A stretch of 64,000 nt of DNA, taken from the NCBI RefSeq assembly GCF_016908395.1, contig NZ_JAFBDU010000001.1, positions 806,001 through 870,000 on the forward strand, read 5' to 3'. The stretch is from Metabacillus crassostreae (lineage in GTDB: Bacteria; Bacillota; Bacilli; Bacillales; Bacillaceae). Each line of letters starts with the position of its first letter. The first letter of the stretch is position 1. The notes beneath the pieces were generated by a model, which had not been told where the DNA came from, ran no database searches, and was given only the letters and a program-made list of their open reading frames with translations. Shown in pieces: positions 55,193 to 64,000 of this stretch. Made by a program: the position numbers and the translations under genes.

Positions 55193-56702
55193 AGCACTTC
55201 CAATTATGTTTCAAGGAACACACTCTGATGCTGGTAAAAGTGTGATTGTCACTGCTTTTTGTCGCATTTTTGTTCAAGATGGCTATAAAACAGCTCCATT
55301 TAAATCGCAAAACATGGCGCTGAATTCTTATATTACTTTTGATGGAAAAGAAATTGGCAGGGCGCAAGGTGTTCAAGCAGAGGCTGCGAATATACAAGCC
55401 ACAACAAATATGAATCCGATTTTAATCAAACCCAATCGCTTGAATGAGTCCCAAATTGTTGTTCATGGTAAGCCTTATAGAAACATGGAAGCTGGTGCTT
55501 ATCGAAGAGAATTCTTTCATACAGGGTTATCGTTAATTCAAGAATCACTTGCCGTTTTAAAGGAAACCTATGAACGAATTGTTATCGAGGGTGCTGGTAG
55601 CCCAGCAGAAGTGAACTTAAATGATCGTGAGTTAGTTAATATGCGGGTCGCAAAAATGGCAAATGCACCAGTAGTGTTAATAGGAGATATTGAAAAAGGC
55701 GGTGTATTTGCTAGTTTGGTAGGTACTCTCCAATTACTAGAAAAAGAAGATCGTGATCGTGTTGTTGGTGTGATCATCAATAAATTCAGGGGAGACATTC
55801 GTCTTTTGAAGCCTGGACTTGATTGGTTTGAGAACTATACAGGTAAAAAAGTGTTAGGAGTTATCCCATATCTTCAACATCTAAATATCGATGCTGAGGA
55901 TTCAGTTATATTAAATTCATATACAGCTCTTTCTGATGAAGATAAAGAAATTGATATTGCTGTTATTCAATATCCTAAAATCTCTAATTTTACTGATGTT
56001 GATCCTTTTACAATTGAACCTGATTGTCATGTTCGCTTTATAACAAAAGTAGATCAATTAAAAAATCCGGATATCGTGATTTTACCAGGAAGTAAAAATA
56101 CAATTGAAGATTTACAGTTTTTAAAAAACAGTGGAATTGCTCAGAAGCTAGCTCAACTTCAGCAAAAAGGGAAAACACTTTTCTTTGGCATTTGTGGTGG
56201 CTATCAAATGCTCGGCATACAGGTTAATGATCCCTTTGCCATTGAATCACCACATTATTCAACAGAAGGACTAGGCTTATTACCTTTACACACAACAATC
56301 ACTCAAGAAAAAACCACCACATTATCTGAGGGCGTTTTAACGTATCAGAAGCAAAACTATCTCGTAAAAGGCTATGAAATTCATATGGGTGAAACTAAGC
56401 TAGAGAATTACAATGCTCCACTTATAAAGCTAGCTTCAAGCTTGGATGGATGCAAAGCTTTCGATGAAAAAGTAATTGGTACGTATTTTCATGGAATTTT
56501 CCATAATGATGCTTTTCGTGAAGCAATGCTAAACAATGTTCGTCAACAAAAAGGGTTACCTCCTATTATGAATAGAAGCTCATTTAACCAAATTCGAGAA
56601 GAAGCATATGACAATTTAGCTGATCATGTAAGGAAGCATGTTGATGTAGAGTACATCGAGAACAAAATGGCAGAATTTCAACAAAAATCAGTAACTACTT
56701 AA
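55185..56702 (+). CDS. cbiP: cobyric acid synthase
   Basis: 505 residues: FQGTHSDAGKSVIVTAFCRI P-loop, SQNMALNSYITFDGKEIGRAQ, and amidotransferase FGICGGYQMLG. Amidates positions b, d, e and g. The ATG at 55185 overlaps cbiA by 8 nt; no good Shine-Dalgarno, so coupling is likely. Confidence 0.94.
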   Translation: MSKALPIMFQGTHSDAGKSVIVTAFCRIFVQDGYKTAPFKSQNMALNSYITFDGKEIGRAQGVQAEAANIQATTNMNPILIKPNRLNESQIVVHGKPYRNMEAGAYRREFFHTGLSLIQESLAVLKETYERIVIEGAGSPAEVNLNDRELVNMRVAKMANAPVVLIGDIEKGGVFASLVGTLQLLEKEDRDRVVGVIINKFRGDIRLLKPGLDWFENYTGKKVLGVIPYLQHLNIDAEDSVILNSYTALSDEDKEIDIAVIQYPKISNFTDVDPFTIEPDCHVRFITKVDQLKNPDIVILPGSKNTIEDLQFLKNSGIAQKLAQLQQKGKTLFFGICGGYQMLGIQVNDPFAIESPHYSTEGLGLLPLHTTITQEKTTTLSEGVLTYQKQNYLVKGYEIHMGETKLENYNAPLIKLASSLDGCKAFDEKVIGTYFHGIFHNDAFREAMLNNVRQQKGLPPIMNRSSFNQIREEAYDNLADHVRKHVDVEYIENKMAEFQQKSVTT

Positions 56703-56721
56703 AAGAAAGAGAGGGATGGAC

Positions 56722-57507
56722 ATGACAAAAGGACAAGTTTATTTAGTTGGTGCAGGACCTGGAGATCCAAAATTAATCACTGTCTATGGATTAGAATGTA
56801 TCCAAGAAGCAGATGTCATATTATATGATCGTTTAGTAAATGAACAATTATTAACACATGCAAAATCTGATGCCGAGCTAATTTTTTGTGGAAAACTTCC
56901 AGGTAAGCATGAATTAATTCAAGAACAAATTCACGAGCTATTAATCTGTAAAGCTATGGAAGGAAAAGTAGTCACACGGTTAAAAGGAGGAGATCCTTGT
57001 GTATTCGGTCGTGTAGGTGAAGAGGCTGAAGTACTTGCTGAAAGAAATATTCCTTTTGAAATTGTACCAGGTATTACATCAGGAATTGCAGCTCCCGCTT
57101 ATGCAGGTATTACCGTTACACATCGAGATCATGCCTCATCATTTGCAATTGTAACAGGTCATGGTCGCGCAGATAAAAAACAAGATACATTAAATTGGTC
57201 TGCTCTTGCTCAAGGAATCGATACATTGGCCTTTTACATGGGTGTAGGTAATATTCATTATATATGTACAAAGCTAATCGAAAATGGCCGAAAATCTCAA
57301 ACTCCAGTTGCTGTTATTCAATGGGGAACAACTACTAAACAACGAACAGTTACTGGAACACTTGAAACAATTGAACAAATCGTGATTGATGAAAAAATTG
57401 AGCATCCTTCAATAATCATTGTCGGAGAAGTTGTTTCATTACGCGAAAAAATAAAATGGTTTCAAGAGAGAAATGAACGTGAGGTGCAGGAAGTATGTCA
57501 ATTATAA
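56722..57507 (+). CDS. cobA: uroporphyrinogen-III C-methyltransferase (SUMT)
   Basis: 261 residues: YLVGAGPGDPKLITVYG, VVTRLKGGDPCVFGRVGEEAE and GIAAPAYAGITVTHRD identify SUMT, which makes precorrin-2, the entry to this route. ATG 56722 has GAGAGG 7 nt upstream. It has no fused dehydrogenase domain, so precorrin-2 oxidation must come from another gene. Overlaps the next gene by 13 nt. Confidence 0.94.
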   Translation: MTKGQVYLVGAGPGDPKLITVYGLECIQEADVILYDRLVNEQLLTHAKSDAELIFCGKLPGKHELIQEQIHELLICKAMEGKVVTRLKGGDPCVFGRVGEEAEVLAERNIPFEIVPGITSGIAAPAYAGITVTHRDHASSFAIVTGHGRADKKQDTLNWSALAQGIDTLAFYMGVGNIHYICTKLIENGRKSQTPVAVIQWGTTTKQRTVTGTLETIEQIVIDEKIEHPSIIIVGEVVSLREKIKWFQERNEREVQEVCQL

Positions 57508-58064
57508 ACGAGCTTAAAAGTCGTAGAGCTATTCGAGATTACCGTAAACAAGATGTAGAGGATGAAAAAATCAACATTTTACTTGATGCTGCAACATGGG
57601 CTCCAAATGATAAAATGAGAGAGCCTTGGAGTTTTTATGTATTAAAGGATGAAGCAAAACAGCGCTATGAAAAGCTTGCAGAAGAATATTTACTAGAGCG
57701 ATTTCCAACAAAACCGCATTTAGTAGAAAGCTCACTAAAGGTTTTAACAACAACACCTGTACATATTATTGTTACTTCAGATATTGTACCTGATGATCCA
57801 GAAGCAACAAAAGACAATGAATACGCCGTTTGCTGTGCAATCCATTCGATGTGGCTAGCTGCTAAAGAGCAAGGACTTGGATTTGTTTGGCGAACAAGAG
57901 GTGTAGGTCTAGTACATGATGAAAGACTATTTCTATTCATCGGTTCACCAGAAAATAAACAGGTTGTTGGCAATCTATTTATTGGATATCCAGATGAAGA
58001 AAAACTAAGTAAAATGAAAGATCCTAAACGAACATCTTATGAAGAAAAAACAACGTGGTTATAG
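57495..58064 (+). CDS. nitroreductase-family flavoprotein in the cbi operon (CbiY-like position)
   Basis: 189 residues of the YdjA-like nitroreductase branch: ELKSRRAIRDYRKQDV, WAPNDKMREPWSFYV and GLGFVWRTRGVG. The fold binds FMN. B. megaterium has an extra operon gene, cbiY, at this place, so this may be its equivalent, but the role is unassigned; it could reduce cobalt or flavin for adenosylation. It is distinct from BluB, encoded 940 bp later. Confidence 0.7.
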   Translation: MSIINELKSRRAIRDYRKQDVEDEKINILLDAATWAPNDKMREPWSFYVLKDEAKQRYEKLAEEYLLERFPTKPHLVESSLKVLTTTPVHIIVTSDIVPDDPEATKDNEYAVCCAIHSMWLAAKEQGLGFVWRTRGVGLVHDERLFLFIGSPENKQVVGNLFIGYPDEEKLSKMKDPKRTSYEEKTTWL

Positions 58065-58093
58065 GTTGACCAGTAGAAATTGAGGGATAAGTG

Positions 58094-58987
58094 ATGAAAG
58101 TTGGCTATGGAGATTGCAATGGGACATTTGGTGAATTAGTTCAAGGAATACTTGAAAACAAACCTTTTTTACTAACATTTCCAATATCCGAACTAAAAAC
58201 AAAGGCAGTCTTTATCCCTCAATTTAGCGAAAATAAAATAATTGGACATGAACTGTTTTCAAAAGCGATATTAGCTTGTCAAAAGCTATTAACAAGGTTT
58301 AATTTACCAAGTGGTGGCTATTTACGATTGTATTCGTCAATACCAAGAGGAAAAGGGATGGCCAGTAGCTCTGCTGATATAGTTGCAAGCATTGTAGCAG
58401 TTGCGGATAGCTATTCTTTATCACTTTCAGAAGAATTGATTTCAGAAATTGCTAGTGATATTGAACCAACTGATGGTGTGATGTACAAAGATATTGTTGC
58501 GTATGATTATCTCAATGGAACACTTATTGAAAAGCTCGGTAAACTTCCACCTTACCACTTAATAGGCTTTGACCTAGGAGGAACAGTTGATACGGTATTA
58601 TATAATCAGCAAAAAATTCACTACACATCTCAACAGCTTCAAGATCTAAAAAGTGCTTATGATCTCGTTAAAATTGGTATTAAACATCAATATTTACCTT
58701 CGATAATGAGCGCATCAACGATTAGTGCAAGAATAAATGAACAATACCTTCCAAAGCCTTTGTTCCATCAAATCGATTACCTTTCTTCATTATGTCAAGG
58801 TGGTATTGTTACTGCACATAGTGGAACAATTTTGGGAATTTTGTATGACCCGAAGGAAGTGGAAGGGACAAGCCTACAGCAGTTCTATGAAAAGCTAAAT
58901 ACCTTTGCTGTGAGAAATCAATTAATTCCTAGATTTTACTCAAATACATCTAGTAAGCTAAAAAATCTTTCAACACCTATTAGATAG
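58094..58987 (+). CDS. pduX: GHMP kinase, PduX-like L-threonine kinase
   Basis: 297 residues; GDCNGTFGELVQGIL at the start and the ATP loop IPRGKGMASSSADIVAS are those of PduX-like GHMP kinases. It would make L-threonine O-3-phosphate, substrate of CobD. ATG 58094 follows TGAGGG. Confidence 0.82.
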   Translation: MKVGYGDCNGTFGELVQGILENKPFLLTFPISELKTKAVFIPQFSENKIIGHELFSKAILACQKLLTRFNLPSGGYLRLYSSIPRGKGMASSSADIVASIVAVADSYSLSLSEELISEIASDIEPTDGVMYKDIVAYDYLNGTLIEKLGKLPPYHLIGFDLGGTVDTVLYNQQKIHYTSQQLQDLKSAYDLVKIGIKHQYLPSIMSASTISARINEQYLPKPLFHQIDYLSSLCQGGIVTAHSGTILGILYDPKEVEGTSLQQFYEKLNTFAVRNQLIPRFYSNTSSKLKNLSTPIR

Positions 58988-58999
58988 GAGACATGATGA

Positions 59000-59662
59000 A
59001 TGTTTAGCAAAGATGAAAAAGAAGCAGTTCATCGAGTAATTAAAACAAGAAGAGATATAAGAAGCTTTTTAAGAACCCCAGTACCTGAAAAAATCCTTTT
59101 TCAACTAATAGAGGCAGCACATCATGCACCTTCTGTTGGTTTTATGCAGCCTTGGAATTTTATTATTATTTCATCTGACAAGGTAAAAGAAAAGTTAGCA
59201 TGGGCAGCTGATAAGGAACGAAGAGCACTTAGTATTCATTATGAAAATGATGGACGAGCAGAAAAATTCTTAGCATTAAAAATTGAGGGACTTAAAGAAG
59301 CACCATACACCATTTGTGTGACATGTGATCCTACAAGAGGTGGTTCACATGTTCTTGGACGGAACTCAATACCTGAAACAGATCTTATGTCTACAGCTTG
59401 TGCCATTCAAAATATGATGTTAGCTGCATGTGCTGAAGGTGTGGCTATGGGGTGGGTAAGCTTTTATAAAAAAGCAGATATACGAGATATTTTGGTCATT
59501 CCACCACATATTGATCCTGTAGCATTACTTTCTGTTGGATATACAGATAACTATCCAAAAGCTCCCATCTTAGAAACAGAAAATTGGGAAAAAAGACGCA
59601 ACCTTTCTGAATTGATTTCATATGAAAAATGGGGAGAGATCGAACAGAATACGGAGGATTAA
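59000..59662 (+). CDS. bluB: 5,6-dimethylbenzimidazole synthase
   Basis: 220 residues. [28 protein letters not shown] and [23 protein letters not shown] match BluB, which fragments FMNH2 with oxygen to form the lower ligand. Its need for O2 contrasts with the anaerobic ring pathway, but both can run in an aerobic cell, as in B. megaterium. Start after AGGAGACATGATGA. Confidence 0.92.
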   Translation: MFSKDEKEAVHRVIKTRRDIRSFLRTPVPEKILFQLIEAAHHAPSVGFMQPWNFIIISSDKVKEKLAWAADKERRALSIHYENDGRAEKFLALKIEGLKEAPYTICVTCDPTRGGSHVLGRNSIPETDLMSTACAIQNMMLAACAEGVAMGWVSFYKKADIRDILVIPPHIDPVALLSVGYTDNYPKAPILETENWEKRRNLSELISYEKWGEIEQNTED

Positions 59663-59663
59663 A

Positions 59664-60425
59664 ATGAAAAAAAGAACATTTCAAACATCAACACTACTTT
59701 TGCTCTTAGGGTTAACAGGATATTTTTGGCTTAATTCATACGAAGAAGCTGCTGCAATGCATATTATGGAAGGCTTTTTACCAATAGGCTGGGCCATTTT
59801 TTGGTGGTGTTTAACTCTTCCGTTTATTCTTTTTGGTTTACGAAATATCAAAAAGAAGCTAAAAGAAAATCCTGAATTAAAAATTATGCTTGGATTATCA
59901 GCAGCTTTTGCTTTTGTGTTATCTGCATTAAAAATCCCTTCTGTTACAGGTAGCTCATCACATCCTACAGGAGTCGGGTTAGGAACCATTTTATTTGGTC
60001 CAACAGTAATGACTGTTATCGGAACGATCGTGCTGTTATTTCAATCCTTGCTATTAGCACACGGAGGTATTACAACCTTAGGTGCAAATGCATTTTCAAT
60101 GGCTGTTATCGGTCCATTTATTGTATTTGGTGTATTTATCATAACTCGCAAGCTCGGTGTTTCTTTTTCTATTGCTGTCTTTCTCGCTGCAATGTTAGGC
60201 GATTTAGGAACCTATTTAGTAACATCAATCCAGTTAGCTTTAGCTTTTCCTGCTGAAGTAGGTGGATTTCTAGGATCATTTACGAAATTCTCTAGTATCT
60301 TTGCCTTAACACAAATTCCAATCGCTATTAGTGAAGGCTTATTAACTGTTATTGTCATGAATTTATTAACAAAATATAATTCACCTGAATTACATCAGCT
60401 CAAGATGATGAAAGGAGCTAGTTAA
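59664..60425 (+). CDS. cbiM: cobalt ECF transporter S component CbiM
   Basis: 253 residues. An N-terminal signal ends before MHIMEG (Met32-His33): cleavage exposes the new N-terminus whose His binds Co(II). Then six or so helices, with [28 protein letters not shown] 59664 follows CGGAGG; a frame open from 59622 overlaps bluB. Confidence 0.92.
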   Translation: MKKRTFQTSTLLLLLGLTGYFWLNSYEEAAAMHIMEGFLPIGWAIFWWCLTLPFILFGLRNIKKKLKENPELKIMLGLSAAFAFVLSALKIPSVTGSSSHPTGVGLGTILFGPTVMTVIGTIVLLFQSLLLAHGGITTLGANAFSMAVIGPFIVFGVFIITRKLGVSFSIAVFLAAMLGDLGTYLVTSIQLALAFPAEVGGFLGSFTKFSSIFALTQIPIAISEGLLTVIVMNLLTKYNSPELHQLKMMKGAS

Positions 60426-60426
60426 C

Positions 60427-60705
60427 ATGAAAAATTTGATTTTATTTTTATTTGTCATTCTCTTAGCAGTTTTTCCATTTTTCATTCAAAAGAACACTGA
60501 ATTTGGTGGTGCAGATGGACAAGCAGAGGAAGCGATTACTGAACTTGCACCGAACTATAAACCATGGTTTGAACCTTTCTGGTCACCTCCAGGTGGCGAA
60601 ACAGAAAGCTTACTTTTTTCTTTACAAGCTGCAATTGGGGCAATCATTATTGGCTATGTTATTGGCTTTGGACGTGCTAGAACAAAATATACGTCTAAGC
60701 AATGA
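60427..60705 (+). CDS. cbiN: cobalt transporter accessory subunit CbiN
   Basis: 92 residues, two membrane helices at the ends and an external loop with FGGADGQAEEAI and NYKPWFEPFWSPPGGETESLLF. CbiN assists loading of Co(II) into CbiM. One base after cbiM. Confidence 0.9.
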   Translation: MKNLILFLFVILLAVFPFFIQKNTEFGGADGQAEEAITELAPNYKPWFEPFWSPPGGETESLLFSLQAAIGAIIIGYVIGFGRARTKYTSKQ

Positions 60706-61493
60706 GCAATTCTATACTAAGGATTGATCAGTACGCCAATACTAATGCTCTAAAAAATGTTCATCCTGCAGAAAAATGTTTATTAACAATTAGCTTCTTA
60801 TGTTTCTCGATTTTAACTGAAAATCTTTTGATTACAATTTTTTCATTTTGTACAATGAGCTTGTTAATTATTTTTACTGCTAAAATACCATTTTGGCAAT
60901 ATATAAAGTTATTACTGATTCCAGCAATCTTTTTACTGACTAGTATTTTTACACTACTTATTTCAATTGCACCATCTACAGATTTACCAAATACCTTCAT
61001 TTGGAGTATGAACATCTCCTCGTGGGTTGTTTATATAAGTCCCTATAGTCTAAGTCAAGCCTATCAACTGATAACAACCGTTTTATCCAGTGTTAGCTGC
61101 TTATATTTTTTAATAATAACAACCCCTTTACATCAACTAATTTGGGTATTAAGAAAACTGAGACTACCGGTACTTTTCATCGAATTAATAGGGCTTACTT
61201 ATCAGTTTATTTTTGTATTATTAGCAAATCTCCAAGAAATCTATATCGCGCAATCAAGTCGGTTGGGCTATCATACCTACCGTTCGTCACTTTCTTCAAT
61301 TAGTATGCTCGTAGTGACTTTATTAATAAAGTCACTTCGTTATGCAAGAGAAACTCAAATTGCTATTGATAGTCGAGGTGGAGATGAAGGGTTGTATGAT
61401 GTTGATCACAACTTAGTTTACAGAAAAAAACATATCCTCTTTATTGTTTTTTGCTTAACATCACTTACTTCACTTGCGTTTTTCACAAGGTAA
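60702..61493 (+). CDS. cbiQ: cobalt ECF transporter T component CbiQ
   Basis: 263 residues, membrane coupling protein with four to six helices and the cytoplasmic motif SRGGDEG near the end, which contacts the ATPase. Overlaps cbiN (ATGA). Confidence 0.9.
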   Translation: MSNSILRIDQYANTNALKNVHPAEKCLLTISFLCFSILTENLLITIFSFCTMSLLIIFTAKIPFWQYIKLLLIPAIFLLTSIFTLLISIAPSTDLPNTFIWSMNISSWVVYISPYSLSQAYQLITTVLSSVSCLYFLIITTPLHQLIWVLRKLRLPVLFIELIGLTYQFIFVLLANLQEIYIAQSSRLGYHTYRSSLSSISMLVVTLLIKSLRYARETQIAIDSRGGDEGLYDVDHNLVYRKKHILFIVFCLTSLTSLAFFTR

Positions 61494-61511
61494 CACATAA
61501 TGGAGGGACAG

Positions 61512-62357
61512 ATGAAAACACCAATTGTTTCAATGAAAAACGTAACTTATGAATACCCTGATAAAACACTCGTATTAAAGGGGTTAACATTGCATATTGA
61601 TAGGGGAAAGAAGATCGCATTAATCGGAAATAATGGTGCAGGGAAGTCTACTTTATTTTTATTATTAAATGGGATTTTAAAACCATCTAGCGGAGATCTT
61701 TTTTTTAACGAATCAAAAATCTCATATTCACGAAAAGATTTAAAAAAACTTCGTCAGAAAGTTGGAATTGTTTTTCAACAGCCTGATACTCAGTTATTTT
61801 CATCAAGTGTTTATGAAGACATTAAATTCGGTCCGAAGAATCTTGGTTTAACTCAAGAAGAAATTCAGTTTGCTGTTAATGAAGCAATTATGCTAACTGA
61901 AACTGGAGATTTTAAGGACAAACCACCACATTTTCTTAGTTTAGGACAAAAGAAGCGGGTTGCGATTGCGGGAATTATCGCAATGAATCCTGAGCTTATG
62001 GTTTTAGATGAACCAACAGCAAGTCTTGATCCTTATTACGCAAAGAAAATCATGAAAATTCTAGAGGATATTCATCACGAAAATAGGACAATCTTGTTGT
62101 CCACTCATAATGTTGATTTAGCATATGAATGGGCTGATGAAATCATTATTTTGCATAATGGAGCTATTATGGCCCAAGGAACTCCTGTTGAAGTTTTCCA
62201 AAACAAAGAGTTATTGAATCAATGTCATTTAGAACAACCTATGACTCTTGAAATTTATCAGCAAGTTTTAGCTAAACATCATGCTTCAATAGCCACAGAA
62301 TACCCGCTCTCTAAAAAACAGTTAATAGAAAAGCTAGCTTCTTTATTACCAATATAA
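61512..62357 (+). CDS. cbiO: cobalt ECF transporter ATPase CbiO
   Basis: 281 residues: Walker A GNNGAGKST, FQQPDTQLFSSSVYEDIKFGP, signature LSLGQKKRVA and Walker B LMVLDEP. Drives CbiMNQ. ATG 61512 follows GAGGGA; ATG 61500 lies before that site. Last gene of the operon. Confidence 0.92.
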   Translation: MKTPIVSMKNVTYEYPDKTLVLKGLTLHIDRGKKIALIGNNGAGKSTLFLLLNGILKPSSGDLFFNESKISYSRKDLKKLRQKVGIVFQQPDTQLFSSSVYEDIKFGPKNLGLTQEEIQFAVNEAIMLTETGDFKDKPPHFLSLGQKKRVAIAGIIAMNPELMVLDEPTASLDPYYAKKIMKILEDIHHENRTILLSTHNVDLAYEWADEIIILHNGAIMAQGTPVEVFQNKELLNQCHLEQPMTLEIYQQVLAKHHASIATEYPLSKKQLIEKLASLLPI

Positions 62358-62394
62358 AACCATTCCTAATATATAGACTAGGAATGGTTTTTTT
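62357..62394 (+). terminator. terminator of the cbi operon
   Basis: AAACCATTCCTA pairs with TAGGAATGGTTT, followed by TTTT. Confidence 0.9.
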
Positions 62395-62420
62395 AACTCA
62401 ACATCCTAATTTCCTATCAT

Positions 62421-62464
62421 TGTGATATTCATCACATCCAGCTTTCCTGAACTTGTTTTATCCT
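62421..62464 (+). promoter_or_regulatory. perfect Fnr box and -10 element upstream of ctaG-like gene
   Basis: TGTGATATTCATCACA (62421-62436) matches TGTGA-N6-TCACA exactly. A candidate -10, TATCCT (62459-62464), puts the box centre near -42, close to the arrangement at uspA. The regulator gene is not in the window. Confidence 0.65.
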
Positions 62465-62502
62465 TAAAAGTAGATACTAATTAAAATTTGTGAAACTTCG
62501 TG

Positions 62503-62536
62503 TGAAACAAGAAAAATCGGGTGGTGACAGGCACCT
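62503..62536 (-). repeat. dispersed repeat, copy 3 (inverted)
   Basis: Read on the minus strand it gives GGTGCCTGTCACCACCCG followed by ATTTTTCTTGTTTCACA, as in copy 2. It is in the leader of the ctaG-like gene, ending just before the ribosome binding site. Confidence 0.7.
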
Positions 62537-62551
62537 GAAAGGATGATTGCG

Positions 62552-63391
62552 ATGATTGGTGGTTTATTGAGCAATTTTAGTTTTTCGGCACAATGGAATG
62601 GGGGAGTGTTTTATTTTGTTTTGTTAACAATAGTTTGTTATTTATTTATTATTCCTACTCCGAAAAACCATCCCAGGTGGAAGTCTGTAGTGTTTGTTGT
62701 TGCTTTAATTTTATTAGCTTTTACATTAGGGGGACCTTTAAATATATTAGCAAGGATGATTTTCCGTGCTCATATGATACAAATGGTGATTTTATTTTTC
62801 ATAGTGGCACCAATGCTTGTGTTAGGGACGAAGAGAGGGATACCATCGCCTAAACAAATACAACCATTTATACAAATTTGGAACTCTATTATTATAAAGT
62901 ATCCTATTATTTTTATTATTCTATTTCACGGGTTACTTTTGATTTACCATATTCCAAGTGTGTTTGATGATATAAGAATGAGTAACACGCTTAATTATTT
63001 CTATTTATTAGGATTATTTATCACTGCACTCTTATTATATTCTTCTCTTTTTTCAATTAGTGATATTACTAAGTCATTTTCACATAGTAATAAATGGTTT
63101 TATGTAACATTAAACATAATGATTTTACTGGGCTTCTCAAGTTTTCTACTTATCACAAGAAATCAATTATATGGAATTTACATTGATCTAGAATTATTGC
63201 AAACAGCCCTAGAGGTATGTCTTCCTGTAGGAGAAACAATTGAGGATATTCCAGAAAAGTTTTATGCCAATCTGAATCCATTTCCACCTTTACAAGAACA
63301 GAAAATCGGGGGAGCAATTTTAGCAGGAAGCCAATTTTTCACATTGTTCCTCATCTATTCATTTAATATTTTAAAAGGTAAAAAAAGCTAA
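62552..63391 (+). CDS. ctaG: cytochrome c oxidase assembly factor CtaG-like
   Basis: 279 residues, seven hydrophobic segments, of the Caa3_CtaG family: GGPLNILARMIFRAHMIQMVILFFIVAPMLVLG is split over helices 2-3 and its His lies in the conserved region. Helps assemble a copper-containing caa3-type oxidase; it may be a second copy as the usual ctaA-G cluster is absent. ATG 62552 follows AAAGGA; ATG 62543 overlaps that site. Confidence 0.8.
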   Translation: MIGGLLSNFSFSAQWNGGVFYFVLLTIVCYLFIIPTPKNHPRWKSVVFVVALILLAFTLGGPLNILARMIFRAHMIQMVILFFIVAPMLVLGTKRGIPSPKQIQPFIQIWNSIIIKYPIIFIILFHGLLLIYHIPSVFDDIRMSNTLNYFYLLGLFITALLLYSSLFSISDITKSFSHSNKWFYVTLNIMILLGFSSFLLITRNQLYGIYIDLELLQTALEVCLPVGETIEDIPEKFYANLNPFPPLQEQKIGGAILAGSQFFTLFLIYSFNILKGKKS

Positions 63392-63453
63392 CCTGAATTT
63401 TCTTTTGTTAAAAGGAATAGGTGAGCAAGAAATTAAATAAATTCCCTATTTTA

Positions 63454-64000
63454 TTACACCAATAACAATGAATATTCAAGCACAATATGCTTTTGATAAA
63501 CATCTAGAAATTCAATTAATTTGCTAAACAGAAATGCCTGTTCCTCTGAGTTCAAGTCATTCATCGCTAGCTTCTTCACTGGCTCAATTTCCTCCAAATA
63601 TTCCTTCATGCTGGAAAAAAAAGCTGTAAAGTCCTTGTTAACAACTAAAGGAGCTAGTATAAAATGAAAATAGGATCGAAACAATTTAGGTTCTTCTGCT
63701 AATTCATCAAAAGCTTCAGGAAGCTCTTCTAATTGAAAATTCTTTTTTATTGTCGAAAGAATTTGGTGGATTGTCTTAACATTAGATTTTGATATTGGTA
63801 GATCTGTAATCTTAATAAACTCGTACTTATTAAAATAGCCAGGTAATGTTGCTTGTAATAAAGCTGAAATGACAACTAACGTTTTAACCTTTTCTTCAAT
63901 ACTATCTGCAAGAGCCACGTATAACCTTGAATCAAAATTTTGATCTGATTGCTTGAATTTAGAATGAATAGTATCATTTAATAATTTTAATATTTTTTCA
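63454..64000 (-). CDS. hypothetical protein, N-terminus beyond the window
   Basis: The frame is open from the right edge to the stop at 63454, at least 181 residues, with no credible start inside. It is a soluble, helical acidic protein (KVKTLVVISALLQATLPG and LPISKSNVKTIHQILSTIKK). A GTG at 63918 is in frame but lacks a ribosome binding site. Family not recognised. Confidence 0.6.
   Translation of the reverse strand, partial: EKILKLLNDTIHSKFKQSDQNFDSRLYVALADSIEEKVKTLVVISALLQATLPGYFNKYEFIKITDLPISKSNVKTIHQILSTIKKNFQLEELPEAFDELAEEPKLFRSYFHFILAPLVVNKDFTAFFSSMKEYLEEIEPVKKLAMNDLNSEEQAFLFSKLIEFLDVYQKHIVLEYSLLLV

Noticed and set aside
32774-62394. The cobalamin island as a recently acquired genomic island
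   Set aside because: Base composition and codon use look like the rest of the window, and no integrase, tRNA or direct repeats flank it.

Overview
The window is low-GC chromosomal DNA from an aerobic, probably spore-forming Bacillaceae member (Bacillus, Priestia or Metabacillus type). The evidence is strong AGGAGG ribosome binding sites, frequent TTG/GTG starts, T-rich hairpin terminators, Bacillus-type families (mdx maltodextrin uptake, YqcI/YcgG, CBO0543, DUF3231, DUF4306, DUF4083, MbcS, long HPF, RNase J) and a cobalamin operon whose order cbiW-H60-X-J-C-D-ET-L-F-G-A-P-cobA matches the one known from Bacillus (Priestia) megaterium. The species cannot be named from this sequence alone. There are no rRNA, tRNA, CRISPR, phage or intact IS genes. 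Region 1-31.9 kb is ordinary mixed chromosome: the end of a Nudix gene; a maltodextrin ABC importer (mdxEFG) behind two LacI-type operators; a YqcI/YcgG haem-protein gene and a LysE exporter on the minus strand; an RNase J paralogue; a GGCT-like protein; a CoA-type Nudix hydrolase; a SUV3-like RNA helicase; uspA and a long HPF behind a Fnr-type site; several acetyltransferases, small membrane proteins and a methyltransferase; MbcS acyl-CoA ligase; a YdcF-like protein; a secreted GH10 xylanase behind a XylR-type operator; a frameshifted diguanylate cyclase; and an aldo/keto reductase. Region 32.7-62.4 kb is a near-complete vitamin B12 island in three transcription units, all on the plus strand, served by four cobalamin riboswitches. 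Unit 1 has riboswitch 1, cobO and cobT. Unit 2 has riboswitch 2, then the importer btuF-btuC-btuD::cbiZ and the salvage and nucleotide-loop genes cbiB-cobD-cobU-cobS-cobC and a CobU-like orf. Unit 3 has two consecutive riboswitches (3 and 4), then cbiW-cbiH60-cbiX-cbiJ-cbiC-cbiD-cbiET-cbiL-cbiF-cbiG-cbiA-cbiP-cobA-nitroreductase-pduX-like-bluB-cbiMNQO. Together these can import cobalt and corrinoids, build the corrin ring by the anaerobic (early cobalt) route from uroporphyrinogen III, make the lower ligand (BluB) and linker (PduX-like, CobD), and assemble the nucleotide loop. The only expected step not seen here is a precorrin-2 dehydrogenase. The window ends with a CtaG-like gene behind a perfect Fnr box and a partial minus-strand gene. 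The most interesting points are the tandem riboswitches with about 275 nt between them, two CobU-like proteins that have lost complementary motifs, the importer-ATPase/CbiZ fusion, two Fnr sites at almost the same distance from candidate -10 boxes, a 162-bp MITE-like element, a dispersed GGTGCCTGTCACC repeat reused as terminator and leader, and a one-base frameshift inside a GGDEF gene.
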